A stretch of 64,000 nt of DNA from Streptomyces sp. NBC_00083 (GCF_026343295.1 NZ_JAPELY010000001.1:1674001-1738000), one strand, 5' to 3'; shown: positions 9,046 to 18,705, counted from the stretch's first letter. Program-made: numbers and translations. The notes: a model not told the origin generated them from the letters alone.

Positions 9046-9942
9046 ATGCTGCTCCTCGACGATCTGCCCGAGACGCTGCTCGACCTCGCCGTGCCCCACG
9101 AGGACATCAACGAACTGACCGCGCTGGCCGCCCGGTTCACCGCCGAGCCCGAGCTCGCCGGTCTCCTCGAGCGGTCCGTGCTCGCCCTCGTCGAGGACAT
9201 CGGCACCATCGGCGGCCCGTGCGAACCGCCTCCCCTGCCCAAGGGGCTCGGCGACCTGGAACGCTGGTTCCCCGTGTACGTCACGCTCGCCGCGCTGCCG
9301 TACACCAGGGCGTACCACCGGGAGCGGGGCATCCCCGAGGACATCGCCCGCCGCACCCTCGCCGACCTCGGGCGACACATCGCGCTGCACCGCAGGCGGC
9401 GCGGAAACGGCGGCCTCAACGCGCCCCACTGGCTGCGGCTGCACTTTCGGGGGGAGCTCTATCAGCTGGGGCGGCTCCAGTTCCAGCGCGCGCGGCTCGG
9501 GGAGCGCACGAGCCGGGCCGCCCGCGCGGCAGGCGTCGAGGCCGAACCCGGCGACCCCTGCCTGAACCTGCACATCCCCGATTGTCTGGGCCCCCTGACA
9601 CCCCGGGCGTGCGCCGACTCCGTCGCCCGCGCCAGGACGTTCTTCGCCCGGCACTTCCCCGAGGAGCGCTTCCGCGTGGCGACGTGCCACTCATGGCTGC
9701 TCGACGAACAGCTGAGGGACCACCTTCCCGAAAGCTCCAACATTCTCCGCTTCCAACGTTTGTTCCGTACCGCCTACAGAAGCGACGAACAGGCCGACGG
9801 CGAACCCGTCGGCTTCGTCTTCGGCGATCCCCGCCTGCCCGTGGCGGACCTTCCGCAGCGCACCTCGGTGCAGCGCGCCGTCACCCGGCACCTGCTGAAC
9901 GGCGGCCACTGGTACCTGGGCCACGGCTGGTTCGAGCTGTAG
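9046..9942 (+). CDS. GNAT-related acyltransferase (NAT_N/GNAT_C type)
   Basis: The 298-residue protein matches the streptomycete two-domain acyltransferase family, with a helical N-terminal half and a C-terminal GNAT-like fold. Signs are LRLHFRGELYQLGRLQFQR in the middle and LNLHIPD plus FRVATCHSWLLDEQL in the C-terminal half. The acyl acceptor is unknown. ATG 9046 was preferred over an earlier GTG-type start because homology to the family starts with LLLDDLPETLLDLAVP. The 170 bp upstream contain no clear promoter. It is convergent with the lipoprotein gene (23 bp gap). Confidence 0.8.
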   Translation: MLLLDDLPETLLDLAVPHEDINELTALAARFTAEPELAGLLERSVLALVEDIGTIGGPCEPPPLPKGLGDLERWFPVYVTLAALPYTRAYHRERGIPEDIARRTLADLGRHIALHRRRRGNGGLNAPHWLRLHFRGELYQLGRLQFQRARLGERTSRAARAAGVEAEPGDPCLNLHIPDCLGPLTPRACADSVARARTFFARHFPEERFRVATCHSWLLDEQLRDHLPESSNILRFQRLFRTAYRSDEQADGEPVGFVFGDPRLPVADLPQRTSVQRAVTRHLLNGGHWYLGHGWFEL

Positions 9943-9965
9943 GCGCGCGGGCCGGCGTCGGGGGC

Positions 9966-10343
9966 TCAGTGCACGAAGCTGTAGCTGCGCCACGGCGGCG
10001 CCTGCGGTGCGACGTTGTTGGTGAGCCGGCTGCCGATGTACGTCGTGTCCTTGCCGGTGCAGTCGGGCGTCCGGTACATGACCATGTCGACCAGCGTGTT
10101 GTTGAACACCTGGTTCGTGCCCGCCGGGAGCACCCGGTGGCAGCCCCTCACCTTCGGGCTGGTCAGCGAGACGGCGGCGTTCCGGCCCACCGGGTAGCTG
10201 ATGGTGCCGACCGCCGTCCGCCCGAGGCTGGAGCACGCGGTGGTGGCGAGGGTGAGCAGCACGGCCCCGGCGGCGATCCGCGTGCGGCGACGGCGGCGCG
10301 AGGCGGAGCCGGGAGCGGGGGACTGGGACGCGGTCACGGACAT
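9966..10343 (-). CDS. putative secreted lipoprotein
   Basis: The 125-residue product has an arginine-rich n-region (SRRRRRTRIAAG), a hydrophobic core (AVLLTLATTACSS) and a cysteine that could be lipidated, although the residue at -3 is Thr and not the preferred Leu/Val. The mature part is short (about 85 residues) with two further cysteines (GCHRV and DCTGKD) that may form a disulfide. The pattern resembles small streptomycete exported proteins of unknown function. The start at 10343 is backed by GAGG 8 bp upstream. Confidence 0.65.
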   Translation of the reverse strand: MSVTASQSPAPGSASRRRRRTRIAAGAVLLTLATTACSSLGRTAVGTISYPVGRNAAVSLTSPKVRGCHRVLPAGTNQVFNNTLVDMVMYRTPDCTGKDTTYIGSRLTNNVAPQAPPWRSYSFVH

Positions 10344-10555
10344 GAGTGGTCCTCGTCTGTACGGCATGGCTGCGGCGGTCAGTGTCGCCAGCCTGCCCCG
10401 GGTCGCCGCGCACGGCATCCGGTGTGCCCCGCGGATAGCCCGCCCGGGGTACGAGGGATTACGGTGCCCGCAGCCGGGCATGCGGTCCCCGTGGAATGCC
10501 CCGGGTCACGCGGCGCGGCTCCACCCGAAACCCTGTCGGAAGGCGCACGAACCTG

Positions 10556-12010
10556 ATGGAACCGATCCGTACGACCCACCAGGGAGCGGTGCGAGGACGG
10601 CTCGTCGCCGACGATGTGGCCGCCTTCCTCGGGATTCCGTTCGCCGCGCCCCCCTTCGGGGAGGGACGCTTCCGGGCCCCGGCACCGGCCGTGCCCTGGG
10701 ACGGCGTACGCGACGCGCTCTCCTGTGGACCGAGCATGCCCCGGGCTCCCTACGCGCCGCCCTTCGACGCCCTCATCGCGGACGAGGAGCCGCAGGGCGA
10801 GGACTGCCTCAATCTGAACGTCTGGGCCCCGCAGCCGGCCCCGGGCGGCGGGCTCCCGGTCATGGTGTGGATCCACGGCGGGGCCTTCGCCAACGGCTCG
10901 GGCTCGTCCACCGCCTACGACGGCAGCGCCTTCGCGCGGGACGGCGTCGTCTTCGTCAGCATCAACTACCGGCTCGGCGCCGACGGCTTCCTGAGGCTGC
11001 CGGACCGGCCCGACAACCGCGGCCTGCTCGACCAGATCGCCGCCCTCGAATGGGTGCGCGACAACATCGAGGCCTTCGGCGGCGACCCCGGCCAGGTGAC
11101 CGTGTTCGGCGAGTCGGCGGGCGCCATGAGCATCGGCGCCCTGCTCTCGATGCCCCGCGCCCGCGGCCTGTTCCGGCGGGCGATCCTGCAGAGCGGCGCC
11201 GCCCACCACTTCCTGCGCCCCGCGTCCGCCGACCTGATCACGGCCCGCCTCGCGGAGAAGCTCGGCATCGAGGCGACCGCGGACGCGTTCGCCGCCGTCC
11301 CCCTGGCAGAGCTGCTGCCCGCCCAGGCGGAGCTGCGCGGCGAGATCGGGGACCGCCCGGACCCGGCGCTGTGGGGCGAGGCGGCGCTCAACATGATGCC
11401 GTTCGAACCCGTCCTCGACGCGTTCACCCTCCCCGCCGAGGACTGCGGCGTGGAGTTCCTCGTGGGCAGCAACCGCGAGGAGTACCGCCTGTTCCTGGTG
11501 CCCACCGAGCGCCTCGACGTCCTGCCGCAGGAAAGGCTCCGGCTGGCGACGGCGGCGTACGGACTCGACCCGGACAAGGCGCTTCCCGTGTACGCGGAGC
11601 GCCGCCCGGACGCCGTGCCCGGCGAGCTGTTCGACGCGGTCACCACCGACTGGTTCTACCGGATCCCCGCGCTGCGCCTCGCCGAGGCGGTGCCCGGGTC
11701 GCACGTGTACGAGTTCGCCCGGCGCTCCCCGGCCTACGAGGGCAGGCTCGGCGCCTGTCACGCGTCGGAGCTGGCCTACGTCTTCGACCGGCTCGACGAC
11801 CCCGCCTATACCGCGATGATCGGCCCGCGCCCGCCGCAATCCCTGGCGGACGCGATGCACGGGGCCTGGGTGGCCTTCGCGAAGACGGGCGATCCCGGTT
11901 GGGCACCGTACGACCAGGAGCGCCGCACCACCCAGGTCTTCGACACCGTCCCGAGCGTCGAGTGCGACCCCCGCGGTACGGAACGTGCCCTGTGGGAAGG
12001 GGTGCGTTGA
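10556..12010 (+). CDS. type B carboxylesterase/lipase
   Basis: This 484-residue alpha/beta hydrolase belongs to the esterase/para-nitrobenzyl esterase family. It opens with the family's TTHQGAVRGRL...FLGIPFAAPP. The oxyanion-hole motif HGGAF starts at residue 107, the nucleophile is Ser187 in GESAGA, and the probable catalytic His402 sits in ACHASELAYVF. There is no signal peptide, so it is likely cytoplasmic. The substrate is an ester of unknown kind. ATG 10556 has GGAAGG upstream and removes 20 non-conserved residues from the longest frame. The 212 bp upstream are shared with the divergent lipoprotein gene. Confidence 0.88.
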   Translation: MEPIRTTHQGAVRGRLVADDVAAFLGIPFAAPPFGEGRFRAPAPAVPWDGVRDALSCGPSMPRAPYAPPFDALIADEEPQGEDCLNLNVWAPQPAPGGGLPVMVWIHGGAFANGSGSSTAYDGSAFARDGVVFVSINYRLGADGFLRLPDRPDNRGLLDQIAALEWVRDNIEAFGGDPGQVTVFGESAGAMSIGALLSMPRARGLFRRAILQSGAAHHFLRPASADLITARLAEKLGIEATADAFAAVPLAELLPAQAELRGEIGDRPDPALWGEAALNMMPFEPVLDAFTLPAEDCGVEFLVGSNREEYRLFLVPTERLDVLPQERLRLATAAYGLDPDKALPVYAERRPDAVPGELFDAVTTDWFYRIPALRLAEAVPGSHVYEFARRSPAYEGRLGACHASELAYVFDRLDDPAYTAMIGPRPPQSLADAMHGAWVAFAKTGDPGWAPYDQERRTTQVFDTVPSVECDPRGTERALWEGVR

Positions 12011-12025
12011 GGGCGCGGGGGCCCG

Positions 12026-12048
12026 TTGTCAGACCTCGCCCGTAAGGT
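12026..12048 (+). promoter_or_regulatory. RecA-NDp/PafBC-type DNA-damage promoter before SNF2 helicase
   Basis: TTGTCAGAC at 12026-12034, 8 bp, then TAAGGT at 12043-12048. The core TGTCR, the 8 bp spacer and the TAnnnT -10 box match the RecA-independent damage promoter of actinobacteria; only the last bases of the first block deviate from GTG. Transcription would start near 12055, leaving a leader of about 57 nt before the helicase ATG. Confidence 0.6.
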
Positions 12049-12111
12049 CGTAGATCAGTCGCGCAGCACGCGACGCGACACGACCGTGCGGACGAAGGGA
12101 GGTGACCGGCG

Positions 12112-15100
12112 ATGGACCGGCCGACACCGATGCGGCACGCCGAGCGGGAGCAGGGCACCTCGGGGCGGGCCGGGGCCGCCTGGCGCCACCACCCCGACCG
12201 GCTGCCCGAGCGCACGGAGGCCTTCGCCCGGCCCCACGGCGCTCCGGCGGCCCGGACCGACGCCGAGGCCGCGCCCCGCGCGTGGCCGGGCGTGACGGCG
12301 GCCGCCGTGTTCCTGCCCGCCGGGCTGCCCCGCGAAGGCAAGGTCGCCTTCTGGGTCCCCGACCAGGGGCCCCTGCCGCACGGGCCGGCCGGCCCCGCGG
12401 GGGAGGTGACCGAGCTGACGGTGGTGCGCCGCCACGGCGGGGGCGCCCGCAGCCGCAAGGTCGCCGCCCTTCTCGTGCCGGTCGCCGAAGCCCTCCCGCT
12501 CCTGATCGAGGCCCGGCGCCACCCCGCCGCGCACCCGGCGGCGGCGTGCTGGGGCGCCGCCGCCCTGCACGCCCTGCACCTCGTCGCCCGCGGCAGACTG
12601 CTGCCCGGCCTCACCCCCACCCACCACGACGCCTGGCGGGCCGGCCCGCTCGACGCGGACGACATCGCCCAGCTGCGCGCCATCGCCGCCGCCATGCCGT
12701 ACGAGGCGTACGGCGTGCCCGTCCCCGGCCGCGGCGCGCTCCAGCTGCCCGAGCCGGAAGCCCTGGTGCGCGCCTTCCTCGACGCGGTCGCCGACGCCCT
12801 GCCCCGCACCCCGGCCGCGGCCCACGCCGCCGGGGCGCCCTTCGCCGCACCCACCGCGCAGCACCTGCCGGCCGCGCGGGCCTGGGCCGCGGAGGCCGCC
12901 GCGGGCATGGACGCGGGCGTGCGGGTCTCGCTGCGGCTCGACCTCGCCGGGTACGAGCTGTTCGACACGGCCACCGAGGAGGAAGGCGAGGCGCGGCGCG
13001 CGGGCTCGGCCATCGTCCAGGTGCACAGCCTCGCCGACCCCACCCTCGTCGTCGACGCCGCGCGCCTCTGGTCCGACGCGGCCCCGGAGAGCGCGGCCAC
13101 CACCCCAACGGGTGCTTCCGGAAGCGGAGTTGACGCCTTCGGTCCACGTGCCCGGATCGACGCGCTGCTGGCGCTGCGCCGTGCCGCCCGCGTCTGGCCG
13201 CCGCTCGGGCTCCTCCTCGAACGCAGCGTCCCCGACGTCCTGCCGCTCACCGAGACCGAGCTGTACGAGCTGCTCGGCGAGGCGTCGGCACGGCTGGCCG
13301 CGGCGGGCGTCACCGTCCACTGGCCGCGCGAGCTGGCGCGCACGCTCAGCGCCACCGCCGTCGTCCGCCCGGCGCCCGGCTCGGCCACCGACGGCACCGC
13401 GTTCTTCGACGCCGAGGAACTCCTCTCCTTCAACTGGCAGTTGGCGCTCGGCGGTGAACCGCTCACCGACGCCGAGATGGACGTGCTGGCCGAGTCCCAC
13501 CGCCCCGTCGTGCGGCTGCGCGACCAGTGGGTGGTCGCCGACCCCGAGCTGGTCCGCAAGGCCCGCAAACGGGACCTGGGCCTGCTCGACCCGGTGGACG
13601 CCCTGTCCGTCGCCCTCACCGGCACCGCCGAGGTCGACGGCGAGACCGTCGAAGCGGTGCCCGTTGGAGCGCTCGCGGTGCTCCGCGACCGCCTCCTGGA
13701 GGGGCCCGCGACGGCCGAACAGCCGGCGGGGCTCGACGCGACGCTGCGCGACTACCAACTGCGCGGCCTGGCCTGGCTTTCCATGATGACCTCCATGGGG
13801 CTCGGCGGCTGCCTCGCCGACGACATGGGCCTGGGCAAGACGATCACCGTGATCGCCCTGCATCTGCGCCGGGCCCGCCGCGAACCCACCCTCGTGGTCT
13901 GCCCGGCCTCACTGCTCGGCAACTGGCAGCGCGAGATCGCCCGCTTCGCGCCGGGCGTCCCGGTGCACCGCTTCCACGGCAGCAGCCGCAGCCTGGACAC
14001 GCCGAGCGGCGAGGGCGGCTTCGTCCTCACCACGTACGCCACCATGCGCACCAGCGCGCCCCAATTGGCCGCCCGTACCTGGAACATGGTGATCGCCGAC
14101 GAGGCGCAGCACGTCAAGAACCCGTTCTCGGCCACCGCGAAAGCGCTGCGCACCATCCCCGCCCCGGCCCGGATCGCGCTCACCGGCACCCCGGTCGAGA
14201 ACAACCTCTCCGAGCTGTGGGCGCTGCTCGACTGGACGACCCCCGGCCTGCTCGGCCCCCTCAAGGCGTTCCGGGCCCGGCACGCCCGCCTCGTGGAGAA
14301 CGGCGAGGACGACGACGCGGCGGAGCGCCTCGCCCGCCTGGTCCGGCCCTTCCTCCTGCGGAGGAAGAAGTCCGACCCGGGCATCGTGCCCGAGCTGCCC
14401 CCCAAGACCCAGACCGACCATCCCGTCCCGCTGACGCGCGAACAGGCCGCCCTCTACGAGGCGGTGGTCCGCGAGGTGATGGCCGCGGTCGAGGCGTCGG
14501 AAGGCATCGCACGGCGCGCCCAGGTCATGAAGCTGCTCACCGCGCTCAAGCAGATCTGCAACCACCCCGCGCAGTACCTGAAGGAGGAGTCCCCGCGCCT
14601 CGCGTCCCGCTCGGGCAAGCTGGCGCTCCTCGACGAGCTGGTGGACACCATCCTCAGCGAGGACGGCTCGGTCCTGGTCTTCACCCAGTACGTCGCGATG
14701 GCCCGGCTGCTCTCCCGCCACCTCACCGCACGCGGCGTGCCCTCCCAACTGCTCCACGGCGGGACGCCGGTGGCCGAACGGGACCGCCTGGTCGACGCCT
14801 TCCAGGCCGGCGAGGTGCCCGTGTTCATCCTCTCCCTCAAGGCCGCCGGCACCGGCCTCAACCTCACCCGCGCCGGCCACGTCATCCACTACGACCGCTG
14901 GTGGAACCCGGCGGTGGAGGAACAGGCCACCGACCGCGCCTACCGCATCGGCCAGACCCAGCCGGTCCAGGTCCACCGCCTGATCGCCGAAGGCACCGTC
15001 GAGGAGCGCATCGCCGAGATGCTGGAAGAAAAACGCCGCCTCGCCGACGCGGTGCTCGGCTCCGGCGAGAGCGCCCTGACCGAACTCACCGACCGGGAGC

Positions 15101-15135
15101 TGGCCGACCTGATCTCCCTGCGGAGAGCCTCATGA
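12112..15135 (+). CDS. SNF2-family DEAD/DEAH-box helicase
   Basis: The 1007-residue protein has an N-terminal region with the bacterial SNF2-associated domain (about 1-530), a SNF2 ATPase core and a helicase C domain. Motif I is DMGLGKT near residue 571, motif II DEAQ near 663, TGTPVENNLSELWALLDW follows, and motif VI is DRAYRIGQ near 942. Such proteins are double-strand DNA translocases. ATG 12112 has a near-perfect ribosome binding site (GGGAGGTGA). It overlaps the SWIM-domain gene by ATGA, so the two are co-translated. In mycobacteria the homologue HelZ is damage-induced, consistent with the promoter upstream. Confidence 0.93.
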   Translation: MDRPTPMRHAEREQGTSGRAGAAWRHHPDRLPERTEAFARPHGAPAARTDAEAAPRAWPGVTAAAVFLPAGLPREGKVAFWVPDQGPLPHGPAGPAGEVTELTVVRRHGGGARSRKVAALLVPVAEALPLLIEARRHPAAHPAAACWGAAALHALHLVARGRLLPGLTPTHHDAWRAGPLDADDIAQLRAIAAAMPYEAYGVPVPGRGALQLPEPEALVRAFLDAVADALPRTPAAAHAAGAPFAAPTAQHLPAARAWAAEAAAGMDAGVRVSLRLDLAGYELFDTATEEEGEARRAGSAIVQVHSLADPTLVVDAARLWSDAAPESAATTPTGASGSGVDAFGPRARIDALLALRRAARVWPPLGLLLERSVPDVLPLTETELYELLGEASARLAAAGVTVHWPRELARTLSATAVVRPAPGSATDGTAFFDAEELLSFNWQLALGGEPLTDAEMDVLAESHRPVVRLRDQWVVADPELVRKARKRDLGLLDPVDALSVALTGTAEVDGETVEAVPVGALAVLRDRLLEGPATAEQPAGLDATLRDYQLRGLAWLSMMTSMGLGGCLADDMGLGKTITVIALHLRRARREPTLVVCPASLLGNWQREIARFAPGVPVHRFHGSSRSLDTPSGEGGFVLTTYATMRTSAPQLAARTWNMVIADEAQHVKNPFSATAKALRTIPAPARIALTGTPVENNLSELWALLDWTTPGLLGPLKAFRARHARLVENGEDDDAAERLARLVRPFLLRRKKSDPGIVPELPPKTQTDHPVPLTREQAALYEAVVREVMAAVEASEGIARRAQVMKLLTALKQICNHPAQYLKEESPRLASRSGKLALLDELVDTILSEDGSVLVFTQYVAMARLLSRHLTARGVPSQLLHGGTPVAERDRLVDAFQAGEVPVFILSLKAAGTGLNLTRAGHVIHYDRWWNPAVEEQATDRAYRIGQTQPVQVHRLIAEGTVEERIAEMLEEKRRLADAVLGSGESALTELTDRELADLISLRRAS

Positions 15136-16379
15136 CCGCCCCCCGTCCCTCCCTTCGCACCCCGCGCCACGACGACCGCCGGCGCACCTACCCCGCGCTC
15201 GGCGCCCGCTCCGAGCGGACCGGCACCTGGTGGGGCGACGCCTGGGTCGAGGCCCTGGAGGAGCTGGCTCTGGACGCCGCCCGGCTGGCGCGCGGCCACA
15301 CCTATGCGCAGGGCGGCCATGTCGACGCGATCACCGTCACACCCGGCCGCATCACCGCCTACGTCCACGGCTCCCGCCCCCGCCCCTACCGCACGGAACT
15401 GCGGCTGCGGACCCTGCCCGACCAGGCATGGGAGGAGTTCCTCGACACCGCGGCGCAGGAGCCCGCGCACATCGCCGCGCTCCTCGACAAGGACCTGCCG
15501 CACGCCCTGGCCGACGAGGCGGCGCTGCTGCCCGCCTCCGGCGACCTGATCCCCGACTGCTCGTGCCCCGACGACGGCTTCCCCTGCAAGCACGCGGCGG
15601 CCCTCTGCTACCAGACCGCCCGGCTTCTGGACGAGGACCCGTTCGTGCTGCTCCTGATGCGCGGGCGCGGCGAACAGGAGGTCCTCGCCGCGCTCACCCG
15701 GCGCAACGCCGCCCGCATGGCCGTGGAACGCACGGCCCCGCTGCCCCAACTCCCCACGGTCCCGGCCCGGTCGGCGGTCCAGCCGCGCACCCGGCCGCCG
15801 TTGCCGCCGCCGTTTCCCGCGCCGTCGAGACCAGGGCACCCGCCCGCCTTCCCCGACGTGCACGGCGGCCCCGACCCGCTCTCCCTCGACCTCCTCGCCA
15901 CGGAAGCGGCGATGCGCGCCCACACCCTGCTCACCACCGGGCACGACCCGATCGCCCCGCTCACCACTTGGCAGGACGCGGTGCGCCTGGCCGCGGGGCA
16001 CCCCGGTTCCGGGCTGACCTCCGCCACCCGCGCCCTCTACACTGCCCTGACCCGGGCCACCGACCGCACGCCTACGGACCTGGCGCGCGCCGTGGCCGCC
16101 TGGCGGCAGGGCGGCATCGAGGCGCTCGCCGTCCTCGAAACCCCCTGGGACCCGCCGGCCGGCCCCTTCGACCGGGCCCGCCCCGCCCTGAGCGCCGCCG
16201 GATTCCCCGACTTCCGGCCCAGCCGCAACCGGCTGTCCACCCCCACCACCCAGCTCCGCTACGGCCGGGACGGCCTCTGGTACGGCTACGAGTCGGACCC
16301 GGGCCGGGACGACTGGTGGCCCCGGGGCAGCCCCGACCCGGACCCGGTGGGGGCGCTCACCACCCGCCTCGGCGGCTGA
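15132..16379 (+). CDS. SWIM zinc-finger protein
   Basis: The 415-residue protein starts within the stop codon of the SNF2 gene (ATGA overlap). A SWIM zinc-binding motif, Cys143-x-Cys145-x6-Cys152-x-His154, is intact. SWIM domains bind DNA or protein and are frequently encoded beside SNF2 helicases in actinobacteria. A proline-rich linker (about 215-240) leads to a second, alpha-helical region (LDLLATEAAMRAHTLL and following). It probably acts with the helicase, perhaps as its DNA-binding partner. The much longer frame around it is an artefact of high GC. It is convergent with the TerD-nuclease gene. Confidence 0.88.
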   Translation: MTAPRPSLRTPRHDDRRRTYPALGARSERTGTWWGDAWVEALEELALDAARLARGHTYAQGGHVDAITVTPGRITAYVHGSRPRPYRTELRLRTLPDQAWEEFLDTAAQEPAHIAALLDKDLPHALADEAALLPASGDLIPDCSCPDDGFPCKHAAALCYQTARLLDEDPFVLLLMRGRGEQEVLAALTRRNAARMAVERTAPLPQLPTVPARSAVQPRTRPPLPPPFPAPSRPGHPPAFPDVHGGPDPLSLDLLATEAAMRAHTLLTTGHDPIAPLTTWQDAVRLAAGHPGSGLTSATRALYTALTRATDRTPTDLARAVAAWRQGGIEALAVLETPWDPPAGPFDRARPALSAAGFPDFRPSRNRLSTPTTQLRYGRDGLWYGYESDPGRDDWWPRGSPDPDPVGALTTRLGG

Positions 16380-16393
16380 CACCCACCGGTGAG

Positions 16394-18583
16394 TCAGGCG
16401 GGCGTGCCCGGTGCCGCCGTCCTGCGCTGCGTCGCGCGGGGCCGCTCCAGGCGGGTCACCACATGGGAGTGGAAGACGTCCACCGCGGCGTCGACACCCC
16501 GGATGAACCCGGTCTCGGCATTGCCGCGCGTATGACCCACGCTCTTGACGAGCGACAGGCGGAATCCGGTGATCGCCTCCGGCCCCTTCGGGAGCAGGTC
16601 ACCGGGCTCGGGGCGCAGCTTCTCCAGGGTGCCCCGCGGTCCGACCCCGTCGCCGTCGAGCAAAGTCTGCACATGCAGATCGGCCGGGGCCTCGGCGAGC
16701 TGCCGCATCAGGCGCTTCACCCAGGAGAGCGGATAGCCCTGCTCGGGCGCGGGGATCTCGATGGACGTCCTCAGCCGCCCCATCCGCAGGTCCGCCACGA
16801 CCCCCAGCACTCCGGGCGCCCCCTCCACCCGGATCTCGGCCCGCAGCTGCCCGTCCACACAGAGGCGGTGCGCCAGTTCCGACCGGCGCGACTGCGGGTC
16901 GGTGCCGCGCTTGGCCCGCTGCACGGGCACCACCTTGGCGCCCAGCTCGCCACCGAGCCGCAGACAGACCTGACGGATCAGCCGTTCCCAGCTCTCGACG
17001 ACCTGCACGGAGCGCGGGTCGCCCGGCGTCAGGGTCTCCTCGTCGATGCCGTTGCGCACCGGAACCCACGCCGGGCCCATGTTCTGGAAGCCGTGGCAGC
17101 CGGAGTTGTCGTGCTGGAGATAGTGCAGCAGCTCCTGGAGGAGCCAGGCGTGCGCCTCATTGCGTACGCCTTCGTGGCGGATGAGGAGCTGCGCCTGATG
17201 CGTCACCTCGGCCCAGGACAGGTGCCACAGGGCGACCTTGTGCTTGCGCCGCCCGTCGGTCTTCACCTCGACCAGGGAACTTCCCTCCAGCGCCACGTCG
17301 TTGGAGAGGGTGATGACCGCCTCGTAGCCCCGCCGGGCGGCGATGTCCATGTACGCCTGGATCTGCTCGCTCTTGAGCGCGTTGCCGTTGGTCTTCGTCT
17401 CGACTAGGGCCGTCCACAGTTTCCCGGCCCGCTCCACACGGATGACGCCGTCGGGCCGCTTGGGGCTGTCGCCGTGCGGGAGCGAGACCTCCGTGAAGGC
17501 CTCCATCCGCCCGGCGGGTGCCCCGAAGGCGGCAATGAGGCGTCGGCCGAACTCGGGCACCTGGGTCATCACGGCGAGCAGGACCGATGTCGCCCGCGTC
17601 TCGCGTTCACGGTCGCTCTTCAGCGTGGACGCGGGGAACAGCCGTGCGGCGTGCCACCCGTCGTTCTCCGCGAGCGAGTCCTTGGGGGCCTTGGGCAGCG
17701 TCACCTTCTTCTTGGCCGTGCGGAGCCGGCGGGCGGGAGCGGCGGCGGGCGGTTCCGTGGTGCCCGGCTCGGCGCCGCGCTGGGCGGGCACCGCGACCGT
17801 GACCGGAACGCTCACCTCAACGGCCGTCCGGGGTACCGGGGTTGGGGCCGCCTGCTCGACGGCGACCCCAACAGCGACCCCTGCGGCGTCCCCGTCGGCG
17901 GTACTGGAGACGCCGGACTCGACGGCCGCCGCGATCTCAACAGCCCCCACGCCGGGCCGGCCGGGCTCGACGGATGCGGGGGACTCGGAGGACTCGGCGA
18001 CGTGGCTGCCGCCCTCGCCCTCGCCGTCCTGGTCGTCGTCCTCGTCGATCTCGATGCCGTAGTCGGTGGCGAGGCCGGCGAGCCCGGAGTCGTACCCCTG
18101 GCCGATGGCCCGGAACTTCCAAGTCCCCTCACGCCGGTAGACCTCGCCGAAGACGAACGCGCTCTCCGTGCTCGCCCCGTCGATGCAGAAGTCGAGCAGC
18201 CCGTCGCCGGAGCCGTCCGTGACGACCAGACGGATGTTCTCCAACTCGCCGAAGTGCGCCCGTCGGTGGCGGCTCGCCGCGACGATCACACGGTCGACAT
18301 CGCCGGGAAGCCCGGCCAGGTCGAGCCGAATCCTGTCTTCGCTGCCGTTCTCGGTCGGTGCGGCGCCGAGGAGTTGTACGGTGCCGTCTGCCGCGGCCGG
18401 GTTGTTGTAGAAGAAGAAGTCCGCGTTGTCGCGGACTTTGCCGTTCGCGCCGATCAGCAGCACGGAGACGTCGGCGTCGCCCTCACCGCTCGGGCTGCTC
18501 CAGCTCAGGCCGACGATGACGGAGTCGGCGTTCTCGCTCAGAGCCGACAGGCTGACATTCGCACCCTTGACCATTGCGTGCAT
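16394..18583 (-). CDS. TerD domain fused to a PD-(D/E)XK-like nuclease domain
   Basis: This 729-residue protein has an N-terminal TerD domain (about 1-185; starts VKGANVSLSAL and ends in EVYRREGTWKFRAIGQGYDSGL). A low-complexity acidic then Ala/Pro-rich linker (about 186-310) follows. The C-terminal half shows a PD-(D/E)XK pattern: Glu365, Pro377-Asp378 in RPDGVIRV, then Glu395-x-Lys397 in LVETKTNGN and EQIQAYMDIA. TerD domains bind calcium and act in tellurite/stress systems. Known comparative work links Ter systems to nucleases and nucleic-acid handling. ATG 18583 (MHAMVKGAN) has GGGGGG 7 bp upstream; ATG 18574 is an alternative. The nuclease assignment is from motifs only. Confidence 0.75.
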   Translation of the reverse strand: MHAMVKGANVSLSALSENADSVIVGLSWSSPSGEGDADVSVLLIGANGKVRDNADFFFYNNPAAADGTVQLLGAAPTENGSEDRIRLDLAGLPGDVDRVIVAASRHRRAHFGELENIRLVVTDGSGDGLLDFCIDGASTESAFVFGEVYRREGTWKFRAIGQGYDSGLAGLATDYGIEIDEDDDQDGEGEGGSHVAESSESPASVEPGRPGVGAVEIAAAVESGVSSTADGDAAGVAVGVAVEQAAPTPVPRTAVEVSVPVTVAVPAQRGAEPGTTEPPAAAPARRLRTAKKKVTLPKAPKDSLAENDGWHAARLFPASTLKSDRERETRATSVLLAVMTQVPEFGRRLIAAFGAPAGRMEAFTEVSLPHGDSPKRPDGVIRVERAGKLWTALVETKTNGNALKSEQIQAYMDIAARRGYEAVITLSNDVALEGSSLVEVKTDGRRKHKVALWHLSWAEVTHQAQLLIRHEGVRNEAHAWLLQELLHYLQHDNSGCHGFQNMGPAWVPVRNGIDEETLTPGDPRSVQVVESWERLIRQVCLRLGGELGAKVVPVQRAKRGTDPQSRRSELAHRLCVDGQLRAEIRVEGAPGVLGVVADLRMGRLRTSIEIPAPEQGYPLSWVKRLMRQLAEAPADLHVQTLLDGDGVGPRGTLEKLRPEPGDLLPKGPEAITGFRLSLVKSVGHTRGNAETGFIRGVDAAVDVFHSHVVTRLERPRATQRRTAAPGTPA

Positions 18584-18705
18584 ACGAGATCCCCCCACGG
18601 GATGGAGGGCCGTACGGGCATGGCCGAACTGCCCTCTGTTCACGGAAAAGTTGTGGCTCTCCCCAAGAGCGTGAAATTCAGCCTACTGGTCGAAGCGGCC
18701 CGCGC

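Noticed and set aside
13527..15131. Upstream extension of the SWIM protein inside the SNF2 gene
   Set aside because: It overlaps a certain gene on the same strand; the ATGA junction at 15132 gives the natural start.
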